Source: Bacteroidota bacterium
Lineage (GTDB): Bacteria > Bacteroidota > Bacteroidia > Chitinophagales > Chitinophagaceae
Direction: 5' to 3'
NCBI GenBank assembly: GCA_023423405.1
Contig: JAFAFR010000037.1
Span: forward strand, 62,001 to 126,000
Length of the DNA: 64,000 nucleotides
How positions within the stretch are numbered: position 1 is the stretch's first letter; each line of letters opens with the position of its first letter. The notes below the pieces were generated by a model that did no database searches, was not told the DNA's origin, and was given only the letters and a program-made list of their open reading frames with translations. The translations under genes were made by a program, and so were the position numbers. This document shows, piece after piece, positions 9,260 through 17,900 of the stretch.

Positions 9260-10261
9260 TTATGGGACTGCAATGGCTTTCAGGATGTCTTCAATCACCT
9301 GCTCCACGTTCACGTTCTCCGCTTCCGCTTCATAGGTGAGGCCGAGGCGGTGGCGCAATACATCTTTAGCAATGGCTTTCACATCGTCGGGGATCACGAA
9401 GGCCCTCTTGGAAAGATACGCATAGGCTTTGGCGGCCAGGGCCAGGTTGATGCTGGCGCGCGGCGACCCGCCATAGGAGATCAGCGGGCGCAGTTTGCTG
9501 AGCCCGTATTGTTCCGGCTGACGGGTAGCGAATACGATGTCGAGGATGTATTGTTCCACTTTTTCGTCCATGTATATGCGCCGCGTCAGTTCTTTTGCTT
9601 CGAGCAGGTCCTGCACAGTTACGACGGCCCTCACTTTTTCAGGAGCAGCACCCTGCACGTTCTGGCGAATGATGAGCTGCTCCTCCTGTTTGGAGGGATA
9701 ACCCACCACCACTTTCATGATGAAGCGGTCCACCTGTGCTTCGGGCAGCGGATAGGTTCCTTCCTGCTCCAGCGGGTTTTGCGTGGCCAGTACCAGGAAG
9801 GGCTCTTCCAGCATATAGGTTTGGTCGCCGATGGTGACCTGTCTTTCCTGCATGGCTTCGAGCAGGGCGCTCTGCACTTTGGCGGGCGCACGGTTGATCT
9901 CGTCGGCCAGTACAAAATTGGCAAAAATGGGACCCTTACGCACCACGAACTCATTGCGTTGCTGCTGGTAGATCATGGTACCGATGACATCGGCCGGCAG
10001 CAGGTCGGGCGTGAACTGGATACGACTGAATTTTGCCTGAACGGCCTGCGCCAGCGATTTGATGGTAAGGGTTTTTGCAAGGCCGGGCACCCCTTCCAGC
10101 AACACGTGGCCATTGCTCAGTATGCCAATGAGCAAACGGTCGAGCATCTGGTGCTGGCCTACGATTACCCTTCCCACTTCTTCGCGAAGCCGGTCGACCA
10201 GGTGGCCCTGGTATTGGATCTTTTCATTCAATTGGCGGATATCTTCCGATGTCGGCAACAT
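9260..10261 (-). CDS. MoxR-family AAA+ ATPase
   Basis: A 333-residue AAA+ chaperone-like ATPase. Seen are Walker A GVPGLAKT (57-64), Walker B VLADEINRAP (from 117), sensor-1 ATQNPLEQEGTYPLPEAQ and a conserved FTPDLLPADVIGT loop. The C-terminal lid has SYGGSPRASINL with a sensor-2 arginine. MoxR proteins are thought to remodel or activate VWA-domain partners, and here a DUF58 and a VWA protein follow in the same operon. It is the first gene of the minus-strand run moxR-DUF58-batD-like-batA-rsgA. Confidence 0.95.
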   Translation of the reverse strand: MLPTSEDIRQLNEKIQYQGHLVDRLREEVGRVIVGQHQMLDRLLIGILSNGHVLLEGVPGLAKTLTIKSLAQAVQAKFSRIQFTPDLLPADVIGTMIYQQQRNEFVVRKGPIFANFVLADEINRAPAKVQSALLEAMQERQVTIGDQTYMLEEPFLVLATQNPLEQEGTYPLPEAQVDRFIMKVVVGYPSKQEEQLIIRQNVQGAAPEKVRAVVTVQDLLEAKELTRRIYMDEKVEQYILDIVFATRQPEQYGLSKLRPLISYGGSPRASINLALAAKAYAYLSKRAFVIPDDVKAIAKDVLRHRLGLTYEAEAENVNVEQVIEDILKAIAVP

Positions 10262-10402
10262 ATATGAATTTTAATTATGCAAAGTACGTACTCTTGCCCT
10301 GCAATTCTTCTGCCAATATGGGGATTTCGGATTTGACCTCCAATAATTTTTTGAAGGCACAATAAAAGTCCCGAAATTATGTTTTAATCTAAAATCCACC
10401 TT

Positions 10403-10873
10403 ATGACAGAAAGCCTCCGAAAGGTGATGCTTTTACTGCTTACTTCGGTTCTATTCCTCGGAATGGCGTCCTGCTCTAAGGATAAGGATTCAGCTCCCGT
10501 TACAAAAACAGATTTATTGACCAGCAAGTCCTGGAAAATTGAAAGCGTTGGTGTTGATATCGACAAAAACGGCACTATAGATCAATACCTTGATATTGAA
10601 TCCTGCCTGCTCGACGACCAACTCAGTTTTCTGAAAGATGGTACCGGAACCTATGCTGCAGGTACGGAATTGTGTGATGGTGATTCCGGCGACGATCAAA
10701 CATTCAACTGGGCCTTTAAGGAAAATGAAAGCATATTGAATTTCACTATACCCGGATTGTTCAGTGGAGACGGAAAGATCAAAGTGCTGAGCGAAAGCGT
10801 TCTTGAAGTGTACGACCAGTACGATATGGGTGCAGGCATAACAGTGAACAGGCACCTTATACTCAAACATTAA
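10403..10873 (+). CDS. Lipocalin-like lipoprotein, unknown function
   Basis: A 156-residue protein with a lipoprotein signal peptide, lipobox GMASC with the lipidated Cys at 24, and a short charged tether SKDKDS. The mature part begins LLTSKSWKIESVGVDIDKNG and contains DQLSFLKDGTGTY and a C-terminal ILNFTIPG...LEVYDQYD. This matches the 'lipocalin-like' small beta-barrel domains common on Bacteroidota surfaces. DKNGTIDQYLD resembles a calcium-binding loop (inference). It is monocistronic and followed by a clear terminator at 10919-10952. Confidence 0.75.
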   Translation: MTESLRKVMLLLLTSVLFLGMASCSKDKDSAPVTKTDLLTSKSWKIESVGVDIDKNGTIDQYLDIESCLLDDQLSFLKDGTGTYAAGTELCDGDSGDDQTFNWAFKENESILNFTIPGLFSGDGKIKVLSESVLEVYDQYDMGAGITVNRHLILKH

Positions 10874-10918
10874 TTCCCCCGCGGATCATCTTTTTTTATC
10901 TGCTGATTTCATAAACAG

Positions 10919-10952
10919 AGCCCCTGTATGTCTATACGGGGGCTACTTTTTT
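10919..10952 (+). terminator. Rho-independent terminator
   Basis: Arms AGCCCCTGTAT (10919-10929) and ATACGGGGGCT (10934-10944) pair along 11 bases with one G-T wobble around a 4-base loop, followed by six T (10947-10952). It ends the lipoprotein transcript. The T run overlaps the stop codon of the convergent nadE gene. Confidence 0.85.
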
Positions 10953-12663
10953 AACTCAGGTATTTGCCTACAATGGGCATGCGCCGGCCCACGCCAAACG
11001 CTTTGGCGCTTACGCGGATGATGGGACAAAACTGGTTCCGTTTGTATTCGTTGGTATTGACCAGCTTCAGCACACGCCGCACCAGCGCTTCATCTATTCC
11101 CATCTGGATGATTTCCTGCGGACCCTGGTGTCTTTCGATATATTGATACAGCACTTTGTCGAGCAACTCGTATGGCGGCAGGCTGTCGCTGTCTTTTTGT
11201 CCCGGCCGCAGTTCTGCCGAAGGCGGTTTCACAATGATGTTTTCCGGGATGATCTCTTCATGCCGGTTGATATAACGGGCAAGCGCAAACACCTGCATCT
11301 TGTACACATCGCCCAACACGCCGAGGCCACCGGCCATGTCGCCATAGAGGGTTCCGTAACCGGTAGACAGTTCGCTTTTATTGGAAGTATTCAGCAATAT
11401 ATAACCGAACTTGTTGGCAATGGCCATCAGTATGTTTCCGCGCGAACGGCTCTGTATGTTTTCTTCGGCTATACTAAAGGGTAAGTCGCCGAAGATGGGC
11501 TTCAGTGTTGACAGGAAAGCTTCGTATACGTCCCGGATCGGTACGATGTCGTAAGGATTGCCCAGGTTCCTGCTCAATTGCACGGCGTCGTCGACCGAAT
11601 GCGAAGTGGAATAGGGCGAGGGCATCAGCACCGCCCGCACCTGGTCCCTGCCCAGCGCATCGCAGGCAATGGCCAGCGTAACGGCGGAGTCGATGCCGCC
11701 GCTGCTGCCGAGGATGGCCTTGCTGAAACCCATTTTGCTGAAATAGTCACGGATGCCCAGCACCAGCGCATCGTAGATCTGTTCGATGTTGTTTTCTGCT
11801 GTCAGGAAAGGAATGATCTTTTCCGGGTCGCTGATCCGCGATACCCGCATTTCCTTATCGAGTGTGCGCAGCACGGCGTTTTCGGGGCTGCTGTTGTACA
11901 TGCGCTCATCCATTTCCACCACGGCAAAATCTTCTTCGAAATATTTCAGTTCCCTGACCAGTTCGCCCGAAGCATTGTAGACCAGGCTGCCGCCATCAAA
12001 CACGATCTCGGTTTGTGAACCAACCGCATTACAATAGATCATGGGAAGCTGGTACCGCAATACATTGGCTCTTACTATTTCCTTGCGGTCTTCATCGTGG
12101 TCGTAGTCGAAGGGTGAGGCGGAAATATTGATCATGAGATCAGGGCCCTGTTTGGCCAGTTCGTCCATTGGCGCTATGCGGTAGAGCGGATTTTCACTGA
12201 GCGCCCAGATGTCCTCGCAAATGGTGAGGGCAATTTTTTTTCCCTTAAAGGGTATGAGGTTCCAGGAAAACGCCGGCTCAAAGTAGCGGTATTCGTCGAA
12301 TACATCATAGGTGGGTAAACAGGTCTTATGCGCCACGGCTTTCACCTCTCCTTTTTCGATCAGCCAGGCACCATTAAAAAGCTCTTTCCCCTCGCGAACA
12401 GGATTGCGCTGCGGTGCGCCCACGATCACCGCAACCTGGCTGGTATGTGCCCGGATCGTATCGATGGCCGTGTAACACTGTTGAATAAAATCCTCAAACT
12501 CCAGGAAATCACGGGGCGGGTACCCGCAAATGCACAACTCAGAAAACACGAGCAGGTCGGCGCCGGCTTTTTCCGCTTCTGCAATGGCCGTAATTATTTT
12601 TGCGGTGTTGGCAGAAAAGTTGCCGATATGGTAATTCTGTTGTGAAATGGCGATTTTCAACAT
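10951..12663 (-). CDS. nadE: Glutamine-dependent NAD+ synthase
   Basis: Amidates nicotinic acid adenine dinucleotide to NAD+ using glutamine. The 570-residue fusion has an N-terminal nitrilase-type glutaminase (about 1-270) with the triad Glu42 (VFSELCICGYP), Lys113 (AHKTCLPTYDVFDE) and Cys149 (LTICEDIW). The C-terminal synthetase has the PP-loop LGSSGGIDSAVTL, and KSELSTGYGTLYGDMAGG follows. The start is the ATG at 12663, which fits the family start (MLKIAISQQNYHIGNF); an ATG at 12684 would add seven residues. It is divergent from gldB. Confidence 0.96.
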   Translation of the reverse strand: MLKIAISQQNYHIGNFSANTAKIITAIAEAEKAGADLLVFSELCICGYPPRDFLEFEDFIQQCYTAIDTIRAHTSQVAVIVGAPQRNPVREGKELFNGAWLIEKGEVKAVAHKTCLPTYDVFDEYRYFEPAFSWNLIPFKGKKIALTICEDIWALSENPLYRIAPMDELAKQGPDLMINISASPFDYDHDEDRKEIVRANVLRYQLPMIYCNAVGSQTEIVFDGGSLVYNASGELVRELKYFEEDFAVVEMDERMYNSSPENAVLRTLDKEMRVSRISDPEKIIPFLTAENNIEQIYDALVLGIRDYFSKMGFSKAILGSSGGIDSAVTLAIACDALGRDQVRAVLMPSPYSTSHSVDDAVQLSRNLGNPYDIVPIRDVYEAFLSTLKPIFGDLPFSIAEENIQSRSRGNILMAIANKFGYILLNTSNKSELSTGYGTLYGDMAGGLGVLGDVYKMQVFALARYINRHEEIIPENIIVKPPSAELRPGQKDSDSLPPYELLDKVLYQYIERHQGPQEIIQMGIDEALVRRVLKLVNTNEYKRNQFCPIIRVSAKAFGVGRRMPIVGKYLS

Positions 12664-12743
12664 AATGGCGCTATTTTCGACCATCGAATGTACTACGGGA
12701 CGCCTGTACTACAACAAAACCCCTGAACAAACGTTTCAATCGC

Positions 12744-13763
12744 ATGAAATCGGGATATTTCCTGTCGTTTTGCCTCCTGCTTCTGACCGCTTGCGGCGAC
12801 CATGGTCCCAAGCGACCTGATATTTCAGCCATCCATCTTAATACCACGATCCATCGCTTCGACCGCGATTATTTCGCCGTGGACTCCACGAACCTCATGG
12901 CTGGTTTACAGGGCCTGCAATCGCAATACCCTTATTTCATCAACGATTTCACTGCAAACATACTGGGCGCAGGCATTATCGGCGACTCCAACAAAGTGCT
13001 GCCCATTGCCAATCACCAGTTTTTCAGCAGCTACTATCCCGTTTATCAATTGGTGAAAGACCGCTTTGAAGATCTCAGCAGTACGGAGAAAGAATTGAAC
13101 AGTTCGTTCAGTTACCTGAAAGCTTATTTCCCGGCCTACCAGGTTCCAAAATTCGTTGCCTATTTCGGGCCCTTTGATGCACCGGGCGCGGCCATTACGG
13201 AAAACGCCATCGCGATTGGACTGCATCTTTATGCCGGTGCAGATTTTCCTTATTATACTTCCACCGAAGGGCAGCAGCTTTTCCCGACCTATGTTTCGCG
13301 CCGTTTCAAAAAAGAATACATCGCTGCCAATTGCATCAAGGTGGTGGCGGAAGACATGTTCCCCGACAAAAGCCAGGGCAGTGCATTGGTTGATCAGATG
13401 ATTGAAAAAGGAAAACACTGGTGGTTTGCCGAAAAGCTGCTTCCAGAAAATGCCGATACGCTGATCACCGGGTTTACCGGCGAACAACTGGATTGGTGCG
13501 AATCCAATGAAGGCATTATCTGGAACCTGATTTTGCAGAACGACCAGATCTATACGAAGGATCCTTCCATCATTCAGAATTATATCGGCGAAGCACCTAC
13601 CACGCAGGGCTTTCCGCAGGCGGCTCCCGGCAATATCGGCCAGTGGATCGGCATGCAGATCGTTAAGGCGTATATAGGTAAAAATCCGGAGACCTCTCCC
13701 GGGCAGCTCATGCAACTGAAGCCGCGCGCCATTCTCGACGGGTCAAAATACAAACCGCGCTGA
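12744..13763 (+). CDS. gldB: Gliding motility lipoprotein GldB family
   Basis: A 339-residue lipoprotein with lipobox LLTAC (Cys17). The GldB signature is visible: NTTIHRFDRDYFAVD (about 33-47), then YPYFINDFTANILG, a central AYFGPFDAPGAAITENAIAI stretch, and KGKHWWFAEKLLP in the C-terminal half. In Flavobacterium, GldB is needed for gliding and for stability of the type 9 secretion machinery. Many non-gliding Bacteroidota also keep it, so motility is not proven. nadE beside gldB is a neighbourhood I recall from other Bacteroidota. No gldC follows; a convergent gene abuts its stop. Confidence 0.88.
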   Translation: MKSGYFLSFCLLLLTACGDHGPKRPDISAIHLNTTIHRFDRDYFAVDSTNLMAGLQGLQSQYPYFINDFTANILGAGIIGDSNKVLPIANHQFFSSYYPVYQLVKDRFEDLSSTEKELNSSFSYLKAYFPAYQVPKFVAYFGPFDAPGAAITENAIAIGLHLYAGADFPYYTSTEGQQLFPTYVSRRFKKEYIAANCIKVVAEDMFPDKSQGSALVDQMIEKGKHWWFAEKLLPENADTLITGFTGEQLDWCESNEGIIWNLILQNDQIYTKDPSIIQNYIGEAPTTQGFPQAAPGNIGQWIGMQIVKAYIGKNPETSPGQLMQLKPRAILDGSKYKPR

Positions 13764-14252
13764 TCAGCTAAAGGTTTTTTTTGTCACATGCCGGCGAAGC
13801 AGTTCACGCAGCATCTGCTGGTCTTCTGCATGAACCATCACATCCTTGGGAACAAGAAAAAAAGAATTGGCGCTGAAGTACAGGTGAAAGAAAAACGGCG
13901 TTTCCATGTATTTCAGAAAACGATTCCATTCCCAGTGTTGTGTGCCCCGGCTGGTTTCCAGTTGAATGCCGCTTTCTTCGATCTCCATATTAAAATGGTC
14001 GCGAAAGGTTTCGGAACTTTTATAAATGCTGTTGGGCATGAGCTGCCACACAAAAAGCATTACCAGCATCCAGATACTGGAAAAAATAATAAAGGTATAG
14101 GGGCTCACTTTTTTGAAGTACAGCAATATCGCCGCCGCAATCGTGAAGATGTTGATGGCAATCAGCAGCAGGCGGATCTCGGGCTTGGTTAAAAAATGAT
14201 AACGCAAGGCCTGGATCACCTGTTTCCGGTCGTACCTGATTTGAATTTGCAT
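13764..14252 (-). CDS. YcxB-like membrane protein
   Basis: A 162-residue protein with an N-terminal QIQIRYDRKQVIQALRYHF segment and two adjacent transmembrane helices (about 28-46 and 50-70). A C-terminal cytoplasmic beta-rich domain contains ESGIQLETSRGTQHWEWNRF and FFLVPKDVM. This is the layout of the YcxB-like family, whose function is unknown. Its stop immediately abuts that of gldB. A terminator upstream (14264-14298) separates it from the small lipoprotein gene. Confidence 0.7.
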   Translation of the reverse strand: MQIQIRYDRKQVIQALRYHFLTKPEIRLLLIAINIFTIAAAILLYFKKVSPYTFIIFSSIWMLVMLFVWQLMPNSIYKSSETFRDHFNMEIEESGIQLETSRGTQHWEWNRFLKYMETPFFFHLYFSANSFFLVPKDVMVHAEDQQMLRELLRRHVTKKTFS

Positions 14253-14263
14253 ATCCTTCGAAT

Positions 14264-14298
14264 AAAAAAACTACCCCGGCGCCTTGCGGAACCGGGGT
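14264..14298 (-). terminator. Rho-independent terminator of the small lipoprotein gene
   Basis: Arms ACCCCGG (14273-14279) and CCGGGGT (14292-14298) pair perfectly around a 12-base loop. On the minus strand the hairpin is followed closely by a run of seven T (A run at 14264-14270). It lies 27 bases after the stop of the 38-residue lipoprotein gene. Confidence 0.75.
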
Positions 14299-14325
14299 GC
14301 TTTGTCAATTCATTTACCAATCATT

Positions 14326-14442
14326 CTAGCGGATAGGCCGGCAACTCTTGTAATGATTGTTGGCTGCTTCGCCCGGCGTAACAGCCCTGTTACAACTTGC
14401 CAGTAATATCCCCAGAACAGCAATGGCCAAAAGTCTTCGCAT
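14326..14442 (-). CDS. 38-residue lipoprotein
   Basis: A very short gene on the minus strand starting at the ATG at 14442. It encodes a basic start (MRRLL), a hydrophobic core (AIAVLGILLA) and a lipobox LASC with Cys17. A mature peptide of about 22 residues ends in NNHYKSCRPIR. Small lipoproteins of this shape, often ending in a YKxCRP-like motif, recur in Chitinophagaceae (recollection, not a search). A terminator right after its stop supports it as a separate transcription unit. No function can be assigned. Confidence 0.65.
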   Translation of the reverse strand: MRRLLAIAVLGILLASCNRAVTPGEAANNHYKSCRPIR

Positions 14443-14628
14443 ACGGTTGGGATTTAGTGATTGATACGGACCAATAACGCATTACTTACGCGAAAGATAT
14501 GCCAAAGGGGGAAAGAAACGTAGATTTTCGACGAAATTCTTGGAATCGGGACCAATTTTAAGGAAACACTACCCCTACCGGGCGCTCCCTGTTTAGGGGG
14601 TCCATGGCCGGTTGGCCCCCGGGCAAAA

Positions 14629-14661
14629 ATGCCCCGAGCATTCCCCGATCATTCCCCGAAA
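14629..14661. repeat. Three tandem 11-base repeats
   Basis: ATGCCCCGAGC (14629-14639), ATTCCCCGATC (14640-14650) and ATTCCCCGAAA (14651-14661) follow one another without spacers and share the core AT-CCCCGA. An 11-base period is about one helical turn, as expected for a protein-binding array, but no binding protein is suggested by the sequence. Confidence 0.7.
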
Positions 14662-14692
14662 ACCCCTGTGCGCCCCGTGTAAAACTGCCGTT

Positions 14693-14743
14693 CACTTCAG
14701 AAATGAGTATAACCCACTTCAAAAATGAGTACAGCTCACTTCA
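14693..14743. repeat. Direct repeats with an exact 22-base period
   Basis: CACTTCAGAAATGAGTA (14693-14709) and CACTTCAAAAATGAGTA (14715-14731) differ at one base. A third partial copy, CACTTCA, begins at 14737. The three starts are exactly 22 bases apart. Multiple terminal repeats of this length are typical of IS21-type ends, so this may be a solo IS end, but no transposase remnant is visible. Confidence 0.7.
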
Positions 14744-14856
14744 TTTTCAAAAACCCATGGAAGCCGGATATTAGTTTTGCCTTACCGTTTTTTTCAGCGC
14801 GGGCGTTGCACAGGCAGGGGTTCTGTAATCTTTTCGTTGTCGAATTTTAATGGAAT

Positions 14857-14890
14857 AAAAAAGGGGCCACCTGTAAAAACAGGCGGCCCT
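14857..14890 (-). terminator. Rho-independent terminator of nrdJ
   Basis: GGGGCCACCTGT (14863-14874) pairs with ACAGGCGGCCCT (14879-14890) with one A-C mismatch around an AAAA loop. On the minus strand a run of six T follows (A run at 14857-14862). It lies about 30 bases after the nrdJ stop. Confidence 0.85.
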
Positions 14891-14919
14891 GGTTCTATTG
14901 AAACCGTCCATATAAAATC

Positions 14920-17900
14920 TTAACTGCAACCGAGGCTATTGCCGCAGTTCAGGCATTTGTAACAGGTTCCGCTCCGGATGGTGAGATGACCGCACACGTT
15001 ACAGGCGGGCGCATCGCTTTGCATGGATTTGTTGGCTGCGCTCAGGGCGTCAAAATTGCCGGCGGCTTCTGCGCGAACGGAAGCCGGTTTCGCAGGCCGG
15101 GCTGCAACCACCCGTACATCGCTGAGCTCGGGTGTTTTCTTTTCCAGTTCGGTAGCTGCCGGTTCGTCCCAGTCATCGCGGCCGGTATTCATCAGCTCGG
15201 GTTTGTCGAGCACATGCACCAGGTCGGAGCGATCGAGGTATTCATAAGCCAGGGAGCGGAAGATGAAGTCCACGATGGAAGTGGTGGTCTTGATATTCGG
15301 ATGGTCTACCATCCCCGCGGGCTCAAAGCGGGTGAATACAAATTTCTCCACGAATTCTTCCAGCGGAACGCCATACTGCAGGCCGATGGAAACCGCTATG
15401 GCAAAGCAGTTCAGCATGCTGCGCATGGTAGCGCCTTCCTTGGCCATATCGATGAAAATTTCACCCAGGGTGCCATCGCCGTATTCGCCGGTGCGCACAA
15501 AGAGGGCCTGTCCGCTGATCTTGGCTTTCTGCGTATACCCACGCCTTTTAGCGGGAAGTGCCCTTCTTTCCACGATCATGGCTAAACGCCGTTTCAGTTT
15601 GGTATCGGGAGAAGCCTGCACTCTTTTCTGCACTTCTTCCAGCAGTTCATCGATGGTCAGTTTGCCCAGGTCGATGATGTTGGAATCGGGCGCCGGCGCT
15701 TCTGCTTTCGCTTCGGCAGCTTCTTCTGTTTTTTTCTTTTTGTCGCTCTTGTTGCTGAGCGGCTGGCTGAGTTTGGAACCATCGCGGTAGAGCGCATTGG
15801 CCTTGAGGCCCAGTTTCCAGCTCAGCATATAGCAGTCGGCGATCTCTTCCACTTTTGCTTCGTTGGGCAGGTTGATGGTTTTGCTGATGGCGCCGCTGAT
15901 AAAGGGTTGCACGGCGGCCATCATGCGGATATGCCCGTGTGCATGGATATAACGTTCGCCTTTTTTACCACATTTATTGGCGCAGTCGAATACGGGCAGG
16001 TGTTCTGTTTTCAGGAAGGGCGCACCTTCAATAGTCATGGTGCCGCAAACATAGTCGTTGGCCGCGTCGATCTGTGCTTCGGTAAATCCAAGCGCTTCGA
16101 GCAGGCTGAAATTCCAGTCGCCGTACTGGTCGGCTGTGAAGCCCAGTCTTTCGAGGCAGGCTTCTCCCAGGGTGAAACGGTTGAATACAAAACCGATCTC
16201 AAAAGCGCTCTTCACCGCATCGTCGAGTTTTTTGATCTCTTCGGCGATGAATCCTTTTTCACTGAGCGACTGGTGATTGATGAAGGGGGCACCAGCGAAA
16301 GAAGCGGCGCCCACCGCATATTTCACAATGGCGTCGATCTCCTTGTTGTTATAGCCCAGGTTTTTCAGGGCCTGGGGAACAGACTGGTTGATGATCTTGA
16401 AATAGCCGCCGCCACTGAGTTTTTTAAACTTCACAAGTGCAAAGTCGGGCTCCACGCCGGTGGTGTCGCAATCCATCACCAGGCCAATGGTTCCGGTGGG
16501 AGCGATCACGGTGGTTTGCGCGTTGCGGTAGCCGTATTTTTCTCCGAGCTGCACGGCCTCATCCCAGGCTATGGTGGCTGCTTTCAGCAGTTTATCGGGA
16601 CAATATTTCGCCTGTATGCCCAGGGGTTTGATACTGAGCCCTTCATAGGCATCGCTGGCATCGTAGGCAGCCGCGCGGTGGTTGCGCATGACGCGCAGCA
16701 TGTGATCGCGGTTGGCTGCAAATTTGGGGAAGGGCCCCAGCACCTGGGCCAGCTCCGCAGATGTTTTATACGCCACGCCGGTCATGATGGCGGTGATGGC
16801 GCCGGCAATGCCGCGGGCTTCTTCGCTGTCGTACGGAATACCGCTTACCATCAGCATAGTGCCCAGATTCGCATAACCCAGGCCGAGGGTACGGTAGTCG
16901 TAGGAAAGTTGCGCCACTTCCCGGGAAGGGAACTGCGCCATGAGCACGGATACCTCCAGCACTACGGTCCAGAGCCTGCACGAATAAGCATATCCATCCA
17001 CATCGAAATCGTTGGTTTCGGTGTCGAAGAATTTCATGAGGTTGGCCGATGCCAGGTTACAGGCCGTATTGTCGAGGAACATGTATTCCGAACAGGGATT
17101 GGATGCATTGATCCTTCCGCCTTCGGGACAGGTATGCCATTCGTTGATGGTGGTATCGTATTGCAAACCGGGGTCGGCACAACGCCAGGCGGCATAGGCG
17201 ATCTTGTTCCAGAGTTCGCGCGCCGGCACTTTTTTCATGATGCGGCCATCGCTGCGGGCAGTGAGTTCCCAGGCTTCATTGTTGTCGAGCTTTTCAAAAA
17301 AAGCATTGGGCACACGAACGGAGTTGTTGGAATTCTGGCCGCTGACGGTGCGATAAGCTTCTCCTTCGTAATCGCTGGCATAACCGGCGGCGATGAGGGC
17401 TCCTACTTTTTTCTCTTCCTCCACTTTCCAGTCGATGAACTGTACGATCTCCGGGTGGTCGAGGTCGAGGCAAACCATTTTTGCCGCACGGCGGGTGGTG
17501 CCGCCGCTCTTGATGGCGCCGGCCGCGCGGTCGCCGATCTTCAGAAAGCTCATGAGCCCGGAAGAAGTACCACCGCCACTCAGTTTTTCACCCTCGCCGC
17601 GAATATGAGAAAAGTTGGTGCCCACGCCGGAGCCGTATTTGAAGATCCTTGCCTCTCTTACCCAGAGGTCCATGATGCCGCCTTCGTTCACCAGGTCGTC
17701 TTCCACGCTGAGGATGAAGCAGGCATGGGGTTGCGGACGCTCATAGGCGGAAGTGGATTTTTTCAATTGGCCATCGGCCTGGTCCACATAATAATGGCCC
17801 TGCGGTTTGCCGCTGATGCCGTAGGATTCGTAAAGGCCGGTATTAAACCACTGCGGGCTGTTGGGCACGCAGGCCTGGTTAAGGATGGAATAGACCAGTT

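Larger units (their letters stand above)
14443..14919. other. Gene-free, repeat-rich gap upstream and downstream of terminators
   Basis: No reading frame here looks coding. The stretch holds an inverted pair CCCCTA/TAGGGG (14572-14577 and 14594-14599), a G/C hairpin at 14596-14620, three 11-base tandem units (14629-14661), 22-base direct repeats (14693-14743) and the nrdJ terminator (14857-14890). The density of short repeats suggests a regulatory array or a decayed mobile-element end; neither is proven. Confidence 0.6.
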
